Source: Pseudidiomarina aestuarii (GTDB taxonomy: Bacteria > Pseudomonadota > Gammaproteobacteria > Enterobacterales > Alteromonadaceae). Taken from it: DNA of 18,436 nucleotides. The DNA lies in assembly GCA_003030745.1 (NCBI GenBank), contig PYVG01000023.1, positions 1 to 18,436 on the forward strand, read 5' to 3'. Position numbers and translations under genes: made by a program. The number at the start of each line of letters is the position of its first letter. The stretch's first letter is position 1. The notes under the pieces were generated by a model. The model did no database searches. It was not told the origin of the DNA and worked only from the letters and a program-made list of their open reading frames with translations. This document shows, in pieces, positions 8,208 through 16,294 of this stretch.

Positions 8208-9170
8208 ATGATGTTAGATAAGGAAACGGCAGCGCTGGTTGCAGCTATGAACGCTGCTCAGTCCGACCTTCATGATCAGGATATTTCTCTACAGGATGCG
8301 CGTTTAGGCGCTCGCGAGATGTTTCTGTCACTTGCCGGAGAAGCCCCGGCTGACGTGGATGTTACGGAGCTCGATGTGGTATATGACGGTGCTGGCGTAT
8401 CCGTTAGCGTGCCGGTTAGAAGCTACCGTCCGAGTTCGGCTGGAGCCGACGTTCTGCCCGCAGTTATTTTCTTTCATGGCGGCGGTTGGTCGTTAGGTGA
8501 TCTGGACTGCTATGACACCTTGATGCGTGATCTGTGTTATCGCACTGGTGTGCAATTTTTTAGCGTGGGGTATCGTTTAGCGCCAGAACATAAGTATCCT
8601 GCGGGTTTGAATGATTGCCTGGCGGCAGTGCGCTGGTTGCACGGTCATGCCGATCAGTATCATGTGGACGTCACGAAATTGGTTCTGATGGGGGATAGTG
8701 CCGGTGGGAATCTGGCTGTATCAGTTGCGCATCATTTGGCGGATGAGCCAATCGCAATTACTGCTCTGCATTTGATTTACCCGGTGCTCGATGTGTATTC
8801 GCCACACCAGCAGTATGCGTCACGCGTGCAGTTTGGTGACGGTGATTTGCTGCTGAGTCGAGAGGCAATTGCGAACACGGCTGTGTATTACGCCGCTGAT
8901 CCGAGTCAGGTGCACAACGTCGATGTGTCGCCAATGGCATTGCCGGATGTGTCTCACTTGCCGGCGACGTCGATATTGGTAGCTGGCTACGATCCTCTGC
9001 ATGACGAGGGCGCACAATTTGCCCAGCGCTTGTTGGCGGCTGGGCGATTGCGTCACTACAGCTGTTTCGCCAGCACCATTCACGCGTTTTTCTCGTTTGG
9101 TACGTTGCCGGTAGCACAACGAGCCCGCCAGCTTGTGGCAACGCAACTGCGTGCCGACCTGGCGCTTTGA
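8208..9170 (+). CDS. Alpha/beta-hydrolase, HSL-family (family IV) esterase
   Basis: The 320-aa enzyme has all hormone-sensitive-lipase family marks: oxyanion-hole HGGGW (90-94), nucleophile elbow GDSAGGN (162-168) with S164, acid D262 in DPLHDEG, and H292 in the IHAFF segment. It should hydrolyse short-acyl or aryl esters in the cytoplasm; no signal peptide is present. The start at ATG 8208 is chosen because AGAGG (8195-8199) is 8 bases upstream; a GTG at 8199 overlaps that ribosome site. It lies between the TonB receptor and an AraC regulator on the same strand, so it is likely to process the compound the receptor imports, for example by opening an ester siderophore or cleaving an ester nutrient. 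The substrate is unknown. Confidence 0.9.
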   Translation: MMLDKETAALVAAMNAAQSDLHDQDISLQDARLGAREMFLSLAGEAPADVDVTELDVVYDGAGVSVSVPVRSYRPSSAGADVLPAVIFFHGGGWSLGDLDCYDTLMRDLCYRTGVQFFSVGYRLAPEHKYPAGLNDCLAAVRWLHGHADQYHVDVTKLVLMGDSAGGNLAVSVAHHLADEPIAITALHLIYPVLDVYSPHQQYASRVQFGDGDLLLSREAIANTAVYYAADPSQVHNVDVSPMALPDVSHLPATSILVAGYDPLHDEGAQFAQRLLAAGRLRHYSCFASTIHAFFSFGTLPVAQRARQLVATQLRADLAL

Positions 9171-9197
9171 CCTTTTGACCTTTGGATAAAAATCGTT

Positions 9198-10211
9198 ATG
9201 CTCTTTACTTGTTTGCGAACAAAATTAGAGCACAAAATTGTGAACGCCGATGTTCTAAATACCATGTTGCAGTCTGCTCAACTGTCGTTAGCTGACTTGC
9301 TTGAACAACTCGACATGTCACGCGAGACCACCGTTGATGAGCTCACGCTTGTCGACGTGCTGCGGTTACTTGAGCAATATGCGATTGCGGTTCATGATGA
9401 GTCGTGGCATCTGTCGCAGCGCCCTTTGTTGCCGGGTACCAACGATTTTGTTCTAGCACAGTTACCCAAGTGTAAAACATTGCAGGACATGCTGGAGCAA
9501 TTGGCGCAGTCGTATAACTTTATCCATGGTGGCAACTACAACCGGGTTGAGGTTCGTCAGCGGACCTTGGTGTATGTTGTTGATGACGCTGACTTTCCTT
9601 ATCAACGCGAAAACAAAAGCGACTATATTAGTTTTAACCTGAACTGTGTGCTGATGTACATTCACGGTATTGTCTGCACCTTGCTGGAGCAAACGGTGCC
9701 GCTAGTAAAAGTAGAGACGAAATCGACTCCAACTCTCGCCAACCCCTTATTCAGCGAGTTTTGTGAAACCGCCATTCGCTATGAAAGCAATGTGTATGCA
9801 TTGCATTTTCCACTAGAAATGGCGACAACTGAGCTTCGTTGGCCCGCTGATCAAGTGCTCACATCGGCGCAGGTCTATCAGGAATTACAGCAGCGGTTAC
9901 ACTCGTCACAAGACCTGCCAGGCTCCCGCTTTTTGCAGCGCGTGCGCACGGAGGTGGCGAATGGCACAACGTCACAAGAGCAATTGGCGAGTCAACTCGG
10001 CTGCAGTGTCGCAACCCTCAGACGCAAGCTGGCCGCCCATTCGACGTCTTTCCGAAAAGTGCGCGAACATGTCTTAAACCAACGCGCTAAAACACTCCTC
10101 GCCCAAGGTTTAACATTAGAATCCATAGCCTTACAGCTCGGCTTTTCCGACAGCCGCAGCTTTAGCCGCGCATTCAAAGCGTGGAACGGCCACTCCCCCA
10201 ACAGCCACTAA
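9198..10211 (+). CDS. AraC-family transcriptional regulator
   Basis: The 337-aa protein has an N-terminal ligand-binding region (about 15-230) of the type found in OruR/ArgR-like AraC members (PF12625-like). Its C-terminal double helix-turn-helix domain spans about 240-337: the first HTH is near 253-275 (EQLASQLGCSVATLRRKL) and the second near 302-325 (ESIALQLGFSDSRSFSRAFK, then WNGHSP). The protein ends a few residues after SP, slightly shorter than usual, without the common closing Tyr-Arg. It is 27 bases downstream of the esterase and probably controls the receptor-esterase module in response to the imported compound or its product. The ribosome site before ATG 9198 is weak; GTG at 9240 is an alternative start. 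Its last 60 or so codons favour C-ending codons, as does the end of the channel gene. Confidence 0.9.
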   Translation: MLFTCLRTKLEHKIVNADVLNTMLQSAQLSLADLLEQLDMSRETTVDELTLVDVLRLLEQYAIAVHDESWHLSQRPLLPGTNDFVLAQLPKCKTLQDMLEQLAQSYNFIHGGNYNRVEVRQRTLVYVVDDADFPYQRENKSDYISFNLNCVLMYIHGIVCTLLEQTVPLVKVETKSTPTLANPLFSEFCETAIRYESNVYALHFPLEMATTELRWPADQVLTSAQVYQELQQRLHSSQDLPGSRFLQRVRTEVANGTTSQEQLASQLGCSVATLRRKLAAHSTSFRKVREHVLNQRAKTLLAQGLTLESIALQLGFSDSRSFSRAFKAWNGHSPNSH

Positions 10212-10238
10212 CATCTTACCCGAACGCTAGAATGTTAG
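10208..10238. terminator. Possible bidirectional terminator between araC-type gene and cysNC
   Basis: CTAACAT (10208-10214) and ATGTTAG (10232-10238) form a perfect 7-bp inverted repeat that spans both convergent stop codons, and CGCTA/TAGCG gives an alternative smaller stem. There is no T-run, so intrinsic termination is uncertain. Confidence 0.3.
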
Positions 10239-12118
10239 CGGATAAAGCCGCGAGCGCGGAGTAGGGCAACGACTTGTTGAGCCGCTTCGAGTACCTCGAG
10301 TTCTGTGGTTTCGATGTGTAAGTCTGGCTCTTGCGGAGCCTCGTACGGCGAGGTGATGCCAGTGAAGTCTGGAATTTCTCCCGCCGCCGCGCGAGCATAC
10401 AGGCCTTTCGGGTCTCGCTCTGCACACACATTTAATGGCGTATCCACGAATACTTCAATAAATTCCCCAGCACCCAGCATGTCGCGCACCGCGGCACGGT
10501 CTGCCTGAAACGGTGAGATAAAGGCTGAGAGCACAATCAATCCGGCATCCACTAGCGTTCGAGCGACTGAACCTGCACGGCGGATATTTTCCGCTCGATC
10601 TTCCGGACTAAAGCCCAAGTCGGCGCACAGCCCATTGCGCATCACATCGCCATCTAATACCAGCGTATGATTCCCGTTCTGCAGTAATAGCTCTTCGACT
10701 GCGTTAGCTAGGGTCGATTTTCCCGCCCCGGATAATCCTGTAAACCAGACCACCGCCGGCTTTTGCTGTTTCAGCAGGGCGCGGCGTGCAGGCGTGACCT
10801 GATGGTCGTGCCAATTCACATCTCCAGCGGTAACCAAGCCCGCCGACGCCTCTGCCAACGGCTGTGCCACCATACCTGCGGCAACGGTCGCATTACTGCG
10901 CTTATCAATGACAACAAAGGCACCGGTTTTGCGGTTCACTTTGTATTTGTCGAACACCACGGTTTCACTCAGCACCCAATCGGTCATGCCGACGTCGTTC
11001 AGTGCAAGGGTTTCTGCGCCTTGTTCTTGCAGCGTATTTACATCGAGGGTGTGCAGCACTTTTTCGCAGCGTGCGCTGACGGTTTTGGTGCCGAGTTTTA
11101 CCCAGTACTCGCGGCCAGGTAGTAGGGTTTGTTCGTGCATCCACACCATGCGCGCTCTCAGCCGGTTACTCATATGTGGCAGGGCGTCCTTATCGACAAT
11201 CAAGTCCCCCCGACTCACATCAATCTCATCGCTCAACACCAACGTCACCGCTTGCGGCGCGATAGCTTGTTCGAGCTCGCCGTCATAGGTGGTGATACTT
11301 TCTACGGTGCTTATGGTGCCTGCTGGCAGGGTGCGAATAGTATCGCCCCGCTTAATCGAGCCCGATACCACCGAGCCCGCATAACCACGCTTAACGAGTT
11401 CACCGCCCGGGCGCGTTACATATTGCACCGGGAAGCGGAAATCTTGCGTGTTCAGCGCACGGTCGATGGTCAGCGTTTCGAGATAATTCATCAACGTACG
11501 CCCACGAAACCACGGCATATTGGTGCTCTTTTGCACCACGTTGTCTCCGGTGAGCGCCACTACAGGTACGAAGTGAATATCGGGGATATCCAACTGGCCT
11601 GCGAGTTTCAGATAGTCGGCTTGAATCGCCTTGTAGCGCGCTTGGTTATAACCCACCAAGTCCATCTTATTCACCGCCACAATCACATGCTTAATACCGA
11701 GCAAACTGACGATATAGCTATGGCGTCGGGTTTGCGTGAGCACGCCTTTCTCGGCATCAATCAGAATAATGGCGAGATCACTGGTGCTGGCTCCGGTCGC
11801 CATATTGCGGGTGTATTGCTCATGCCCAGGCGTATCCGCAATAATGAACTTGCGCTTGTCGGTACTGAAATAGCGGTAGGCCACGTCTATGGTAATGCCT
11901 TGCTCGCGCTCGGCATGCAGACCATCCACCAGATGTGCAAAGTCATAGGATTCGTTGGTTTTGACAGCCTCGAGCTGGTCGGCAAAGGTCTTGTGGCTGT
12001 CATACAGCAGCCGGCCAATGAGGGTACTCTTGCCATCATCGACACTGCCACAAGTGATGAGGCGGAGTAGGCCTTTTTGCTCTTGTTTGGGGGCGGGGGC
12101 TGACGTTTGCGTGGCCAT
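10235..12118 (-). CDS. cysNC: Bifunctional sulfate adenylyltransferase subunit 1 / adenylylsulfate kinase (CysN-CysC fusion)
   Basis: The 627-aa cytosolic protein combines two steps of sulfate assimilation. Residues 1 to about 440 are the CysN GTPase (EF-Tu-like): GSVDDGKS (24-31), DTPGH (95-99) and NKMD (150-153), followed by beta-barrel domains. With CysD it makes adenosine phosphosulfate from sulfate and ATP, driven by GTP hydrolysis. Residues about 450-627 are CysC (APS kinase) with a P-loop GLSGAGKS (461-468), the LDGD motif and the FISPF and ERDPKGLYA motifs, making PAPS. The fusion is common in Gammaproteobacteria and other phyla. The start ATG shares one base with the cysD stop (TGATG at 12116-12120), so the two subunits are translationally coupled. 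Confidence 0.97.
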   Translation of the reverse strand: MATQTSAPAPKQEQKGLLRLITCGSVDDGKSTLIGRLLYDSHKTFADQLEAVKTNESYDFAHLVDGLHAEREQGITIDVAYRYFSTDKRKFIIADTPGHEQYTRNMATGASTSDLAIILIDAEKGVLTQTRRHSYIVSLLGIKHVIVAVNKMDLVGYNQARYKAIQADYLKLAGQLDIPDIHFVPVVALTGDNVVQKSTNMPWFRGRTLMNYLETLTIDRALNTQDFRFPVQYVTRPGGELVKRGYAGSVVSGSIKRGDTIRTLPAGTISTVESITTYDGELEQAIAPQAVTLVLSDEIDVSRGDLIVDKDALPHMSNRLRARMVWMHEQTLLPGREYWVKLGTKTVSARCEKVLHTLDVNTLQEQGAETLALNDVGMTDWVLSETVVFDKYKVNRKTGAFVVIDKRSNATVAAGMVAQPLAEASAGLVTAGDVNWHDHQVTPARRALLKQQKPAVVWFTGLSGAGKSTLANAVEELLLQNGNHTLVLDGDVMRNGLCADLGFSPEDRAENIRRAGSVARTLVDAGLIVLSAFISPFQADRAAVRDMLGAGEFIEVFVDTPLNVCAERDPKGLYARAAAGEIPDFTGITSPYEAPQEPDLHIETTELEVLEAAQQVVALLRARGFIR

Positions 12119-12996
12119 CAGAAGTACCCGTCCATTTTCTTGCGTTCCATGGAGCTGGCGGCGTCGTGGTCAATGGCTCGACCTTGGCGCTCGCTATGCG
12201 TGGCTTGCTGGGTTTCGCGGATAATGTCTTGGAGCGTGGTGGCACTGCTTTCCACCGCGCCACTGAGCGGGTAACAGCCGAGCGTACGGAAACGCACTTG
12301 CTTCAGTTGAGGCTGCTCGTCGGGGGCGAGTGGCAGGCGCTCGTCATCCACCGCAATCCACATGTTATTGCGCCAAATCACCGGGCGTTGCTTGGCAAAA
12401 TACAGCGGCGGAATATCGATATTTTCTTGTTCGATGTATTGCCAGATATCGAGTTCAGTCCAATTACTCAGCGGAAACACCCGAATACTCTCGCCTTTGT
12501 GCACCTTGCTGTTATACAAATTCCATAGTTCCGGACGCTGATTCTTGGGGTCCCAGCGCTGCTGCTGATCACGAAACGAAAATACGCGCTCTTTCGCACG
12601 CGATTTCTCTTCATCACGCCGCGCCCCGCCAAAAGCCGCATCGAACTGATATTCCTTGAGCGCTTGCTTAAGGGCCTGCGTTTTCATCACGTCGGTATAC
12701 ACGGCACTGCTGTGCTCAAACGGACTCAGCTTATCGGGATGGGTATGAATCAACAGTTGATGCTGCTGCGCAATGGCATCACGAAACGCATACATTTCCT
12801 GAAACTTCCACAGCGTATCGATGTGCAACAACGGAAAGGGCAGTTTGCCGGGCGCAAACGCCTTCTTGGCCAGGTGCAACAGCACACTGGAATCCTTGCC
12901 AATGGAATACATCAGCACCGGCTTCTGAAATTCAGCCGCCACTTCTCGAAATATATGAATGGATTCAGCTTCCAACTGCTGTAGATGCGTCAGCAT
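12118..12996 (-). CDS. cysD: Sulfate adenylyltransferase subunit 2 (CysD)
   Basis: This 292-aa PAPS-reductase-fold protein binds ATP through the PP-loop SIGKDSS (31-37) and forms the catalytic half of ATP sulfurylase with CysN. Conserved blocks [14 protein letters not shown] at the start, [49 protein letters not shown] and SERQGR are all present. The frame stays open to a GTG at 13044, but the family sequence begins with the MLTHL segment at 12996 and GAGAG lies just upstream, so the shorter form is chosen. It is the first gene of a cysD-cysNC operon; the promoter must lie within 13000-13390. No CysB site can be identified by eye. Confidence 0.96.
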   Translation of the reverse strand: MLTHLQQLEAESIHIFREVAAEFQKPVLMYSIGKDSSVLLHLAKKAFAPGKLPFPLLHIDTLWKFQEMYAFRDAIAQQHQLLIHTHPDKLSPFEHSSAVYTDVMKTQALKQALKEYQFDAAFGGARRDEEKSRAKERVFSFRDQQQRWDPKNQRPELWNLYNSKVHKGESIRVFPLSNWTELDIWQYIEQENIDIPPLYFAKQRPVIWRNNMWIAVDDERLPLAPDEQPQLKQVRFRTLGCYPLSGAVESSATTLQDIIRETQQATHSERQGRAIDHDAASSMERKKMDGYF

Positions 12997-13154
12997 GTGG
13001 CTCTCTTGTTGTTCTTCTTCTACGGTAGAGTGTACCGCCTGCACCTTGCGCGGTCTAGAGCCTTGCGCGGCGCGGCGGGCGCGACGCGATATCGCCTACA
13101 TGTTGTCAGCAGGCGCTGAAATTTTTGTGCGCACCTGCCGCATATTTGGAAATT

Positions 13155-13214
13155 GCTGCATCACATAAGCTGCATCAGCACCCCCACTTTTCCATATCTG
13201 ACGCAGCTTAACAC
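13155..13214. repeat. Imperfect inverted repeat containing a dispersed repeat copy
   Basis: GCTGCATCACATA (13155-13167) pairs with TATCTGACGCAGC (13195-13207) at 11 of 13 positions, and GCTGCATCA recurs at 13169-13177. The right arm (13188-13214) matches 5680-5706 at 23 of 27 positions by my alignment. It may form a hairpin in DNA or RNA. Confidence 0.5.
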
Positions 13215-13253
13215 CCTTCCTCCAGCCCCTTCTGAACATACATACCGTTGCTG

Positions 13254-13269
13254 ACTCGGCCTGCCGAGT
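13254..13269. promoter_or_regulatory. Perfect 7-bp dyad, possible operator
   Basis: ACTCGGC and GCCGAGT are separated by only two bases, a geometry that suits a dimeric DNA-binding protein better than a hairpin. It lies about 46 bp upstream of the -35 box of the small gene pair. The cognate regulator is unknown. Confidence 0.35.
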
Positions 13270-13314
13270 TGAACTTTGAATCACGCATCATACATTGATC
13301 CACCAGTTCCCTGT

Positions 13315-13343
13315 TTGATTGTTTTTTAGGCTGCGGCTATCAT
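13315..13343 (+). promoter_or_regulatory. Sigma-70-type promoter for the small gene pair
   Basis: TTGATT (13315-13320) and TATCAT (13338-13343) are separated by exactly 17 bp, a near-consensus arrangement. Transcription would begin near 13350, giving a leader of about 40 bases before the ATG at 13391. This also argues against the earlier in-frame start at 13346. Confidence 0.6.
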
Positions 13344-13390
13344 AAGTGCTTACGTTTGAAAAATCTCGACACTTAATTGAGAGGTACTTT

Positions 13391-13567
13391 ATGTCACGGA
13401 GTGAGGACGACATTACGACCTACACTTTTGATCTACCGCGAATGGAAGCCGCGGTGGAGGGGCATGATAGTGAGGAAGTGATTGAACTAGCTGGCGCGAT
13501 GACACCAGAGGAAGTTCAGCGAAAATTAGAAACTATCTACTATCAAATGCAAAAGATAGAAGGTTAA
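13391..13567 (+). CDS. Small acidic protein, antitoxin-like
   Basis: The 58-aa protein is strongly acidic (14 Asp/Glu against 5 Lys/Arg). It has a Pro-Glu-Glu-x-x-x-Lys-Leu helical C-terminus and no recognised domain. GAGAGG sits 6 bases upstream of ATG 13391, and the promoter 48 bp upstream supports this start rather than the in-frame TTG-type extension to 13346. It is followed 31 bases later by a basic 104-aa protein in the same direction, the usual order of an antitoxin-toxin pair. That role is inferred from size, charge and order only. Confidence 0.6.
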   Translation: MSRSEDDITTYTFDLPRMEAAVEGHDSEEVIELAGAMTPEEVQRKLETIYYQMQKIEG

Positions 13568-13598
13568 CGTGCAGTTAAAATGATAAGGGAATGATGTC

Positions 13599-13913
13599 AT
13601 GGATCGACACGTCACCGTAAGTCACCAGTTTTTGAAAATTTATATCAACGCGAGTGAGCAACCACCACGTTGCTTTCCTTCCGAACTCTCGGATAAGCAA
13701 AAATTCAACCACTTCATTTCGAGTTTCCTTACGCATGGCTTTGGCAACGTAAACTTGTTTCCAGGAAGAATGAAGCCTTCAACGGATGTTGACAAAGACG
13801 ACCCGATATTCTTAACCAAAGTGAACTATGCAAGGCAATATCACCTTTGGCACTACAAACCGACGCAGCTAAGTACCGAAATCGTGCGAATGATAGGTAA
13901 GGTAAAATTCTAG
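13599..13913 (+). CDS. Small basic protein of unknown function, toxin-like partner
   Basis: The 104-aa protein has AGGGA about 8 bases upstream of its ATG. I see no signal peptide or membrane helix. The middle (KVNYARQYHLWHY, about 73-85) recalls the Leu-Trp-His-Tyr core near the C-terminus of small mRNA-interferase-like toxins, but I cannot name a family. After LWHY the sequence changes to a tail (PTQLSTEIVRMIGKVKF) encoded partly by DNA that matches the dispersed repeat (13862-13876). The natural C-terminus may therefore have been replaced or truncated. The upstream acidic gene could be its antitoxin. If the tail is aberrant, the toxin may be inactive. Confidence 0.5.
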   Translation: MDRHVTVSHQFLKIYINASEQPPRCFPSELSDKQKFNHFISSFLTHGFGNVNLFPGRMKPSTDVDKDDPIFLTKVNYARQYHLWHYKPTQLSTEIVRMIGKVKF

Positions 13914-13982
13914 GTTGTTTTGCGAAAGTCTATTCTCACATTTAACCTAGGATGACTATTGCGATCATTTGGTTGGTGATTT

Positions 13983-14219
13983 TCATTTCCAAAACTGACT
14001 GATTTCCCTCTCTGTTGGAATATGACACTTAGCATCCTTTACATACGTCAGTCGCAACGCTAATTCTAAAGCATTTCCAGCCAGAGGATCCGGAGTCGCT
14101 TCGGGAACTTTACAAAGCGCTTTCCAAGTATGTTTGGTCATTGACGAGGGTATGACTATTAGATGCTTAATGTAACCATTCCAATGTTGGGTTACAGCTG
14201 CTGAGTGACCAACAGTTAA
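13983..14219 (-). pseudogene. Open frame continuing out of frame after the PIN gene, possible frameshifted C-terminus or remnant
   Basis: Immediately past the stop of the PIN gene, the neighbouring minus-strand frame stays open for about 78 codons to TGA at 13983-13985. The translation looks protein-like (for example KALCKVPEATPDPLAGNALE and LRLTYVKDAKCHIPTEREI). It has no start codon near its beginning; the first ATG is internal and lacks a ribosome site. Entering it from the PIN frame needs a -1 shift near 14219, and no classic slippery heptamer is visible. It may be the true C-terminus of the PIN protein after a one-base deletion, or an unrelated remnant. The plus strand here has only very short frames. 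Confidence 0.4.
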
Positions 14220-15046
14220 CGTCCAGGTTGTTTGGCGGGAAAAACTCCTAAATGAACAGTACTTCCATGAATAGTCAATCCAGACCTAGATTTTCCTCTT
14301 AATACAATATTTCCTCGTCCATTCTGAATGCTGAACTCATAGCTAGCAGAAAGTAGCCACTCGTCTCTTGTTTCTAAATTGCAATGTATTCGCAACTCAG
14401 AATTTAGTTTTGTCTTGAAAACCCATTCACAACTATCAGTGTCGTAGTATAAACGGGCAACATTCTCAATTTCACAAACGATGAAACGACCAATTTTGCT
14501 TTGACCTGCCCAACTTCCCGGTGTGACGCGTGCAAAAATGCTACCACGGTTGTTAACCAAACCAATAAATCGAAACATATAGTTGATCAATTGTTTATTA
14601 TCGTCCTTGGTCAATGTTTCCATGACAATATCGGACGGAAGTCGACAGTCGCACTTAGTTTGTTGTAATTCCGCTGCAAATTTTATATCTGCGGTTAAAA
14701 TCCAAGCATGAAATTGCATAGCCGCGGAAAATACATGTTGGTCTGCCCGATTTATGTACCTACTGCGCGTCAAATCGGTTGACTTGACCGTAACTATATT
14801 CATGAATTTCACATATGCTCTGAGTACTTGAATTGGGTTGTAATCCAATTTAAGTTTTGTCTGGAGCGTATTGAGTATTCTACTGGCTTCCTCTTCAACT
14901 GATTTGTCGATCATAAGAGAGTAACCACTTTCTTGCAGCCACCGTACTGAAAAGCTCGCTGCACTCTGTTCAACAAAACAACCATTGAGTAGAACATTAG
15001 TATCTATTAAAACAATTCTTCCTAACTGATCTAAAGAGCGATGCAT
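14216..15046 (-). CDS. PIN-domain protein with beta-rich C-terminal region
   Basis: The 276-aa protein begins with a PIN ribonuclease fold (about 11-135): DTNVLL with D15, acidic E51-E53 in VEEEAS, D102 in RADQHVFSAAMQ and D120 in LTADIKF. These fit the four acidic residues that bind the metal in PIN nucleases. Residues about 140-276 are beta-rich (ARVTPGSW, GRFIVCEI, CEWVFKT) and I do not recognise them; they may bind a target or a partner. The frame stays open to an ATG at 15106, which would add a hydrophobic stretch, but that start has no ribosome site. ATG 15046, with AAGAGAGA upstream, begins just before the PIN fold. No small antitoxin gene is adjacent on the same strand. RNA cleavage is inferred from the fold; the target is unknown. 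Confidence 0.75.
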   Translation of the reverse strand: MHRSLDQLGRIVLIDTNVLLNGCFVEQSAASFSVRWLQESGYSLMIDKSVEEEASRILNTLQTKLKLDYNPIQVLRAYVKFMNIVTVKSTDLTRSRYINRADQHVFSAAMQFHAWILTADIKFAAELQQTKCDCRLPSDIVMETLTKDDNKQLINYMFRFIGLVNNRGSIFARVTPGSWAGQSKIGRFIVCEIENVARLYYDTDSCEWVFKTKLNSELRIHCNLETRDEWLLSASYEFSIQNGRGNIVLRGKSRSGLTIHGSTVHLGVFPAKQPGR

Positions 15047-15358
15047 CGCCAAGGTCTCTCTTATGAGTATGATTGTTAACAGGAAAACTGCAGTTCTCAA
15101 GTTCATTTAAATTAAAACTAACATTGATACATTAAATAATCTTGATCCATCGTTTTTTCAGATACAACGTGGATTTCGGTGTAGGTTGATAATAACTATA
15201 AAAATAGTCAGTAAGAGATGCAAAGCAGGCACGAATCCTAGAGTCACAGTGAAGCCTTTCTGAGTTTTCTCTCTATCTAGCAGCTGCAGATCGACAGATT
15301 GTGTCGGGATATGCGCTATGATGTAAGATGCTTAATATCTTTGTGAGGAATTAGCACT
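15047..15358. promoter_or_regulatory. Divergent intergenic region between PIN and 5'-nucleotidase genes
   Basis: The 312-bp AT-rich gap must hold promoters for both divergent genes, but no pair of boxes stands out. CCATCGTTTTTTCA (15147-15160) is identical to 5673-5686 downstream of ptuB. I see no tRNA and no convincing frame, apart from the possible PIN gene extension to 15106. Confidence 0.4.
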
Positions 15359-16285
15359 ATGCCATATGATTTGTCTACGCGCCTTGTTGTTGGTCTGGCA
15401 TCTAGCGCTCTATTTGATTTGTCGGAATCAGATAAGATTTTTCGCGAGCGAGGAGAGGAGTATTACCGCGAGTATCAACGCTCGAAGCAAGATGAAGCGC
15501 TTGCACCTGGGGTCGCATTTCCGTTTATTCGCAGATTGCTGATGCTGAATCAACTCGTTCCAGACGATCCATTAGTAGAAGTTATATTACTTTCACGAAA
15601 TGATCCTGATACCGGCTTGAGAGTTATGAATTCTATAGAACACCACAAGCTCGAGATTAGTCGGGCGGTATTCTTGCAAGGTCAATCTCCGCACAAATAT
15701 ATTCCCAGCTTTGATATTGAGTTGTTTCTGTCAGCGAATGGAGAAGATGTTTCGAGAGCAGTAAATGAAGGTTATCCAGCGGGTCAAATTTTACATGGTG
15801 ACATTATAGATGACGTCGAAGATCCCGAATTGAGGATTGCTTTCGACTTTGATGGTGTCATCGCCGACGATGAAGCCGAAGCTGTATATAAAGGCTCGGG
15901 TGAATTGGCTGATTTCCATGACCATGAATCAAAGATGGCCAACATTACTCACAATCCTGGTCCGCTGAAAGATTTTTTGCAACGTGTGTCCCACATACAG
16001 AAGATTGAGGTAGCTAAAAAGGCTGAAGATCCAAGTTACACGCCGATGCTCAATATTGCTATTGTAACCGCCCGAAATGCACCGTCCCATAAGAGAGTAA
16101 TCAATACCATGCGTGAATGGGATATTATGGTGAACGAGGCTTTTTTTATGGGCGGTGTCGACAAGTCACGGGTGCTAGATATCTTGAAGCCTCACATCTT
16201 TTTTGACGATCAAAAGTTACACTTGAAAAAGCCGTCAAAAACTTTGCCATCCGTTCACATACCTTTCGGCATCGCAAACATTTAG
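15359..16285 (+). CDS. Cytosolic 5'-nucleotidase, PF06189 (NT5C1-like) family
   Basis: The 308-aa protein carries the family's spaced motifs: LLSRNDPDTGLRVMNSIE near 77-94, the HAD-type nucleophile segment AFDFDGVIADDE with D163 and D165, the GPLKDFL segment, VTARNAPSHKRV (236-247), the EAFFMGG segment and HIFFDDQ (279-285). The family removes the 5' phosphate from nucleoside monophosphates, as animal cytosolic 5'-nucleotidase IA does with AMP. GAGGA upstream of ATG 15359 supports the start. It lies divergent from a PIN protein and convergent with a membrane-protein gene, only 9 bases from the latter's end. No nucleotide-metabolism genes are nearby, so its setting is accessory. A role in nucleotide depletion during conflict is possible but is speculation. 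Confidence 0.88.
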   Translation: MPYDLSTRLVVGLASSALFDLSESDKIFRERGEEYYREYQRSKQDEALAPGVAFPFIRRLLMLNQLVPDDPLVEVILLSRNDPDTGLRVMNSIEHHKLEISRAVFLQGQSPHKYIPSFDIELFLSANGEDVSRAVNEGYPAGQILHGDIIDDVEDPELRIAFDFDGVIADDEAEAVYKGSGELADFHDHESKMANITHNPGPLKDFLQRVSHIQKIEVAKKAEDPSYTPMLNIAIVTARNAPSHKRVINTMREWDIMVNEAFFMGGVDKSRVLDILKPHIFFDDQKLHLKKPSKTLPSVHIPFGIANI

Positions 16286-16294
16286 GTCTGTTAT

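Larger units (their letters stand above)
12997..13390. promoter_or_regulatory. Divergent region between cysD and the small gene pair, repeat-rich
   Basis: The 394-bp gap separates minus-strand cysD from the plus-strand pair. Near cysD it is very GC-rich and holds a 10-bp direct repeat CCTTGCGCGG (13044-13053 and 13061-13070, 17 bp apart). At 13155-13207 lies an imperfect inverted repeat built from GCTGCATCA-like units. A perfect dyad ACTCGGC-CT-GCCGAGT occupies 13254-13269 and could be an operator. A promoter for the right-hand genes is at 13315-13343. No protein-coding frame is convincing here. Confidence 0.5.

Noticed and set aside
11129..12070. 313-codon plus-strand frame opposite cysNC
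   Set aside because: It is an antisense shadow of the CysN GTPase domain, whose motifs are unmistakable.
13096..13284. 62-codon minus-strand frame upstream of cysD
   Set aside because: It runs through the inverted repeat and dyad, has no ribosome site and no recognisable sequence.
13045..14220. Integron cassette array (attC sites) around the small gene pair
   Set aside because: GTTAAC-like words occur, but no paired core sites of GTTRRRY and RYYYAAC type flank the genes, and genes lie on both strands.
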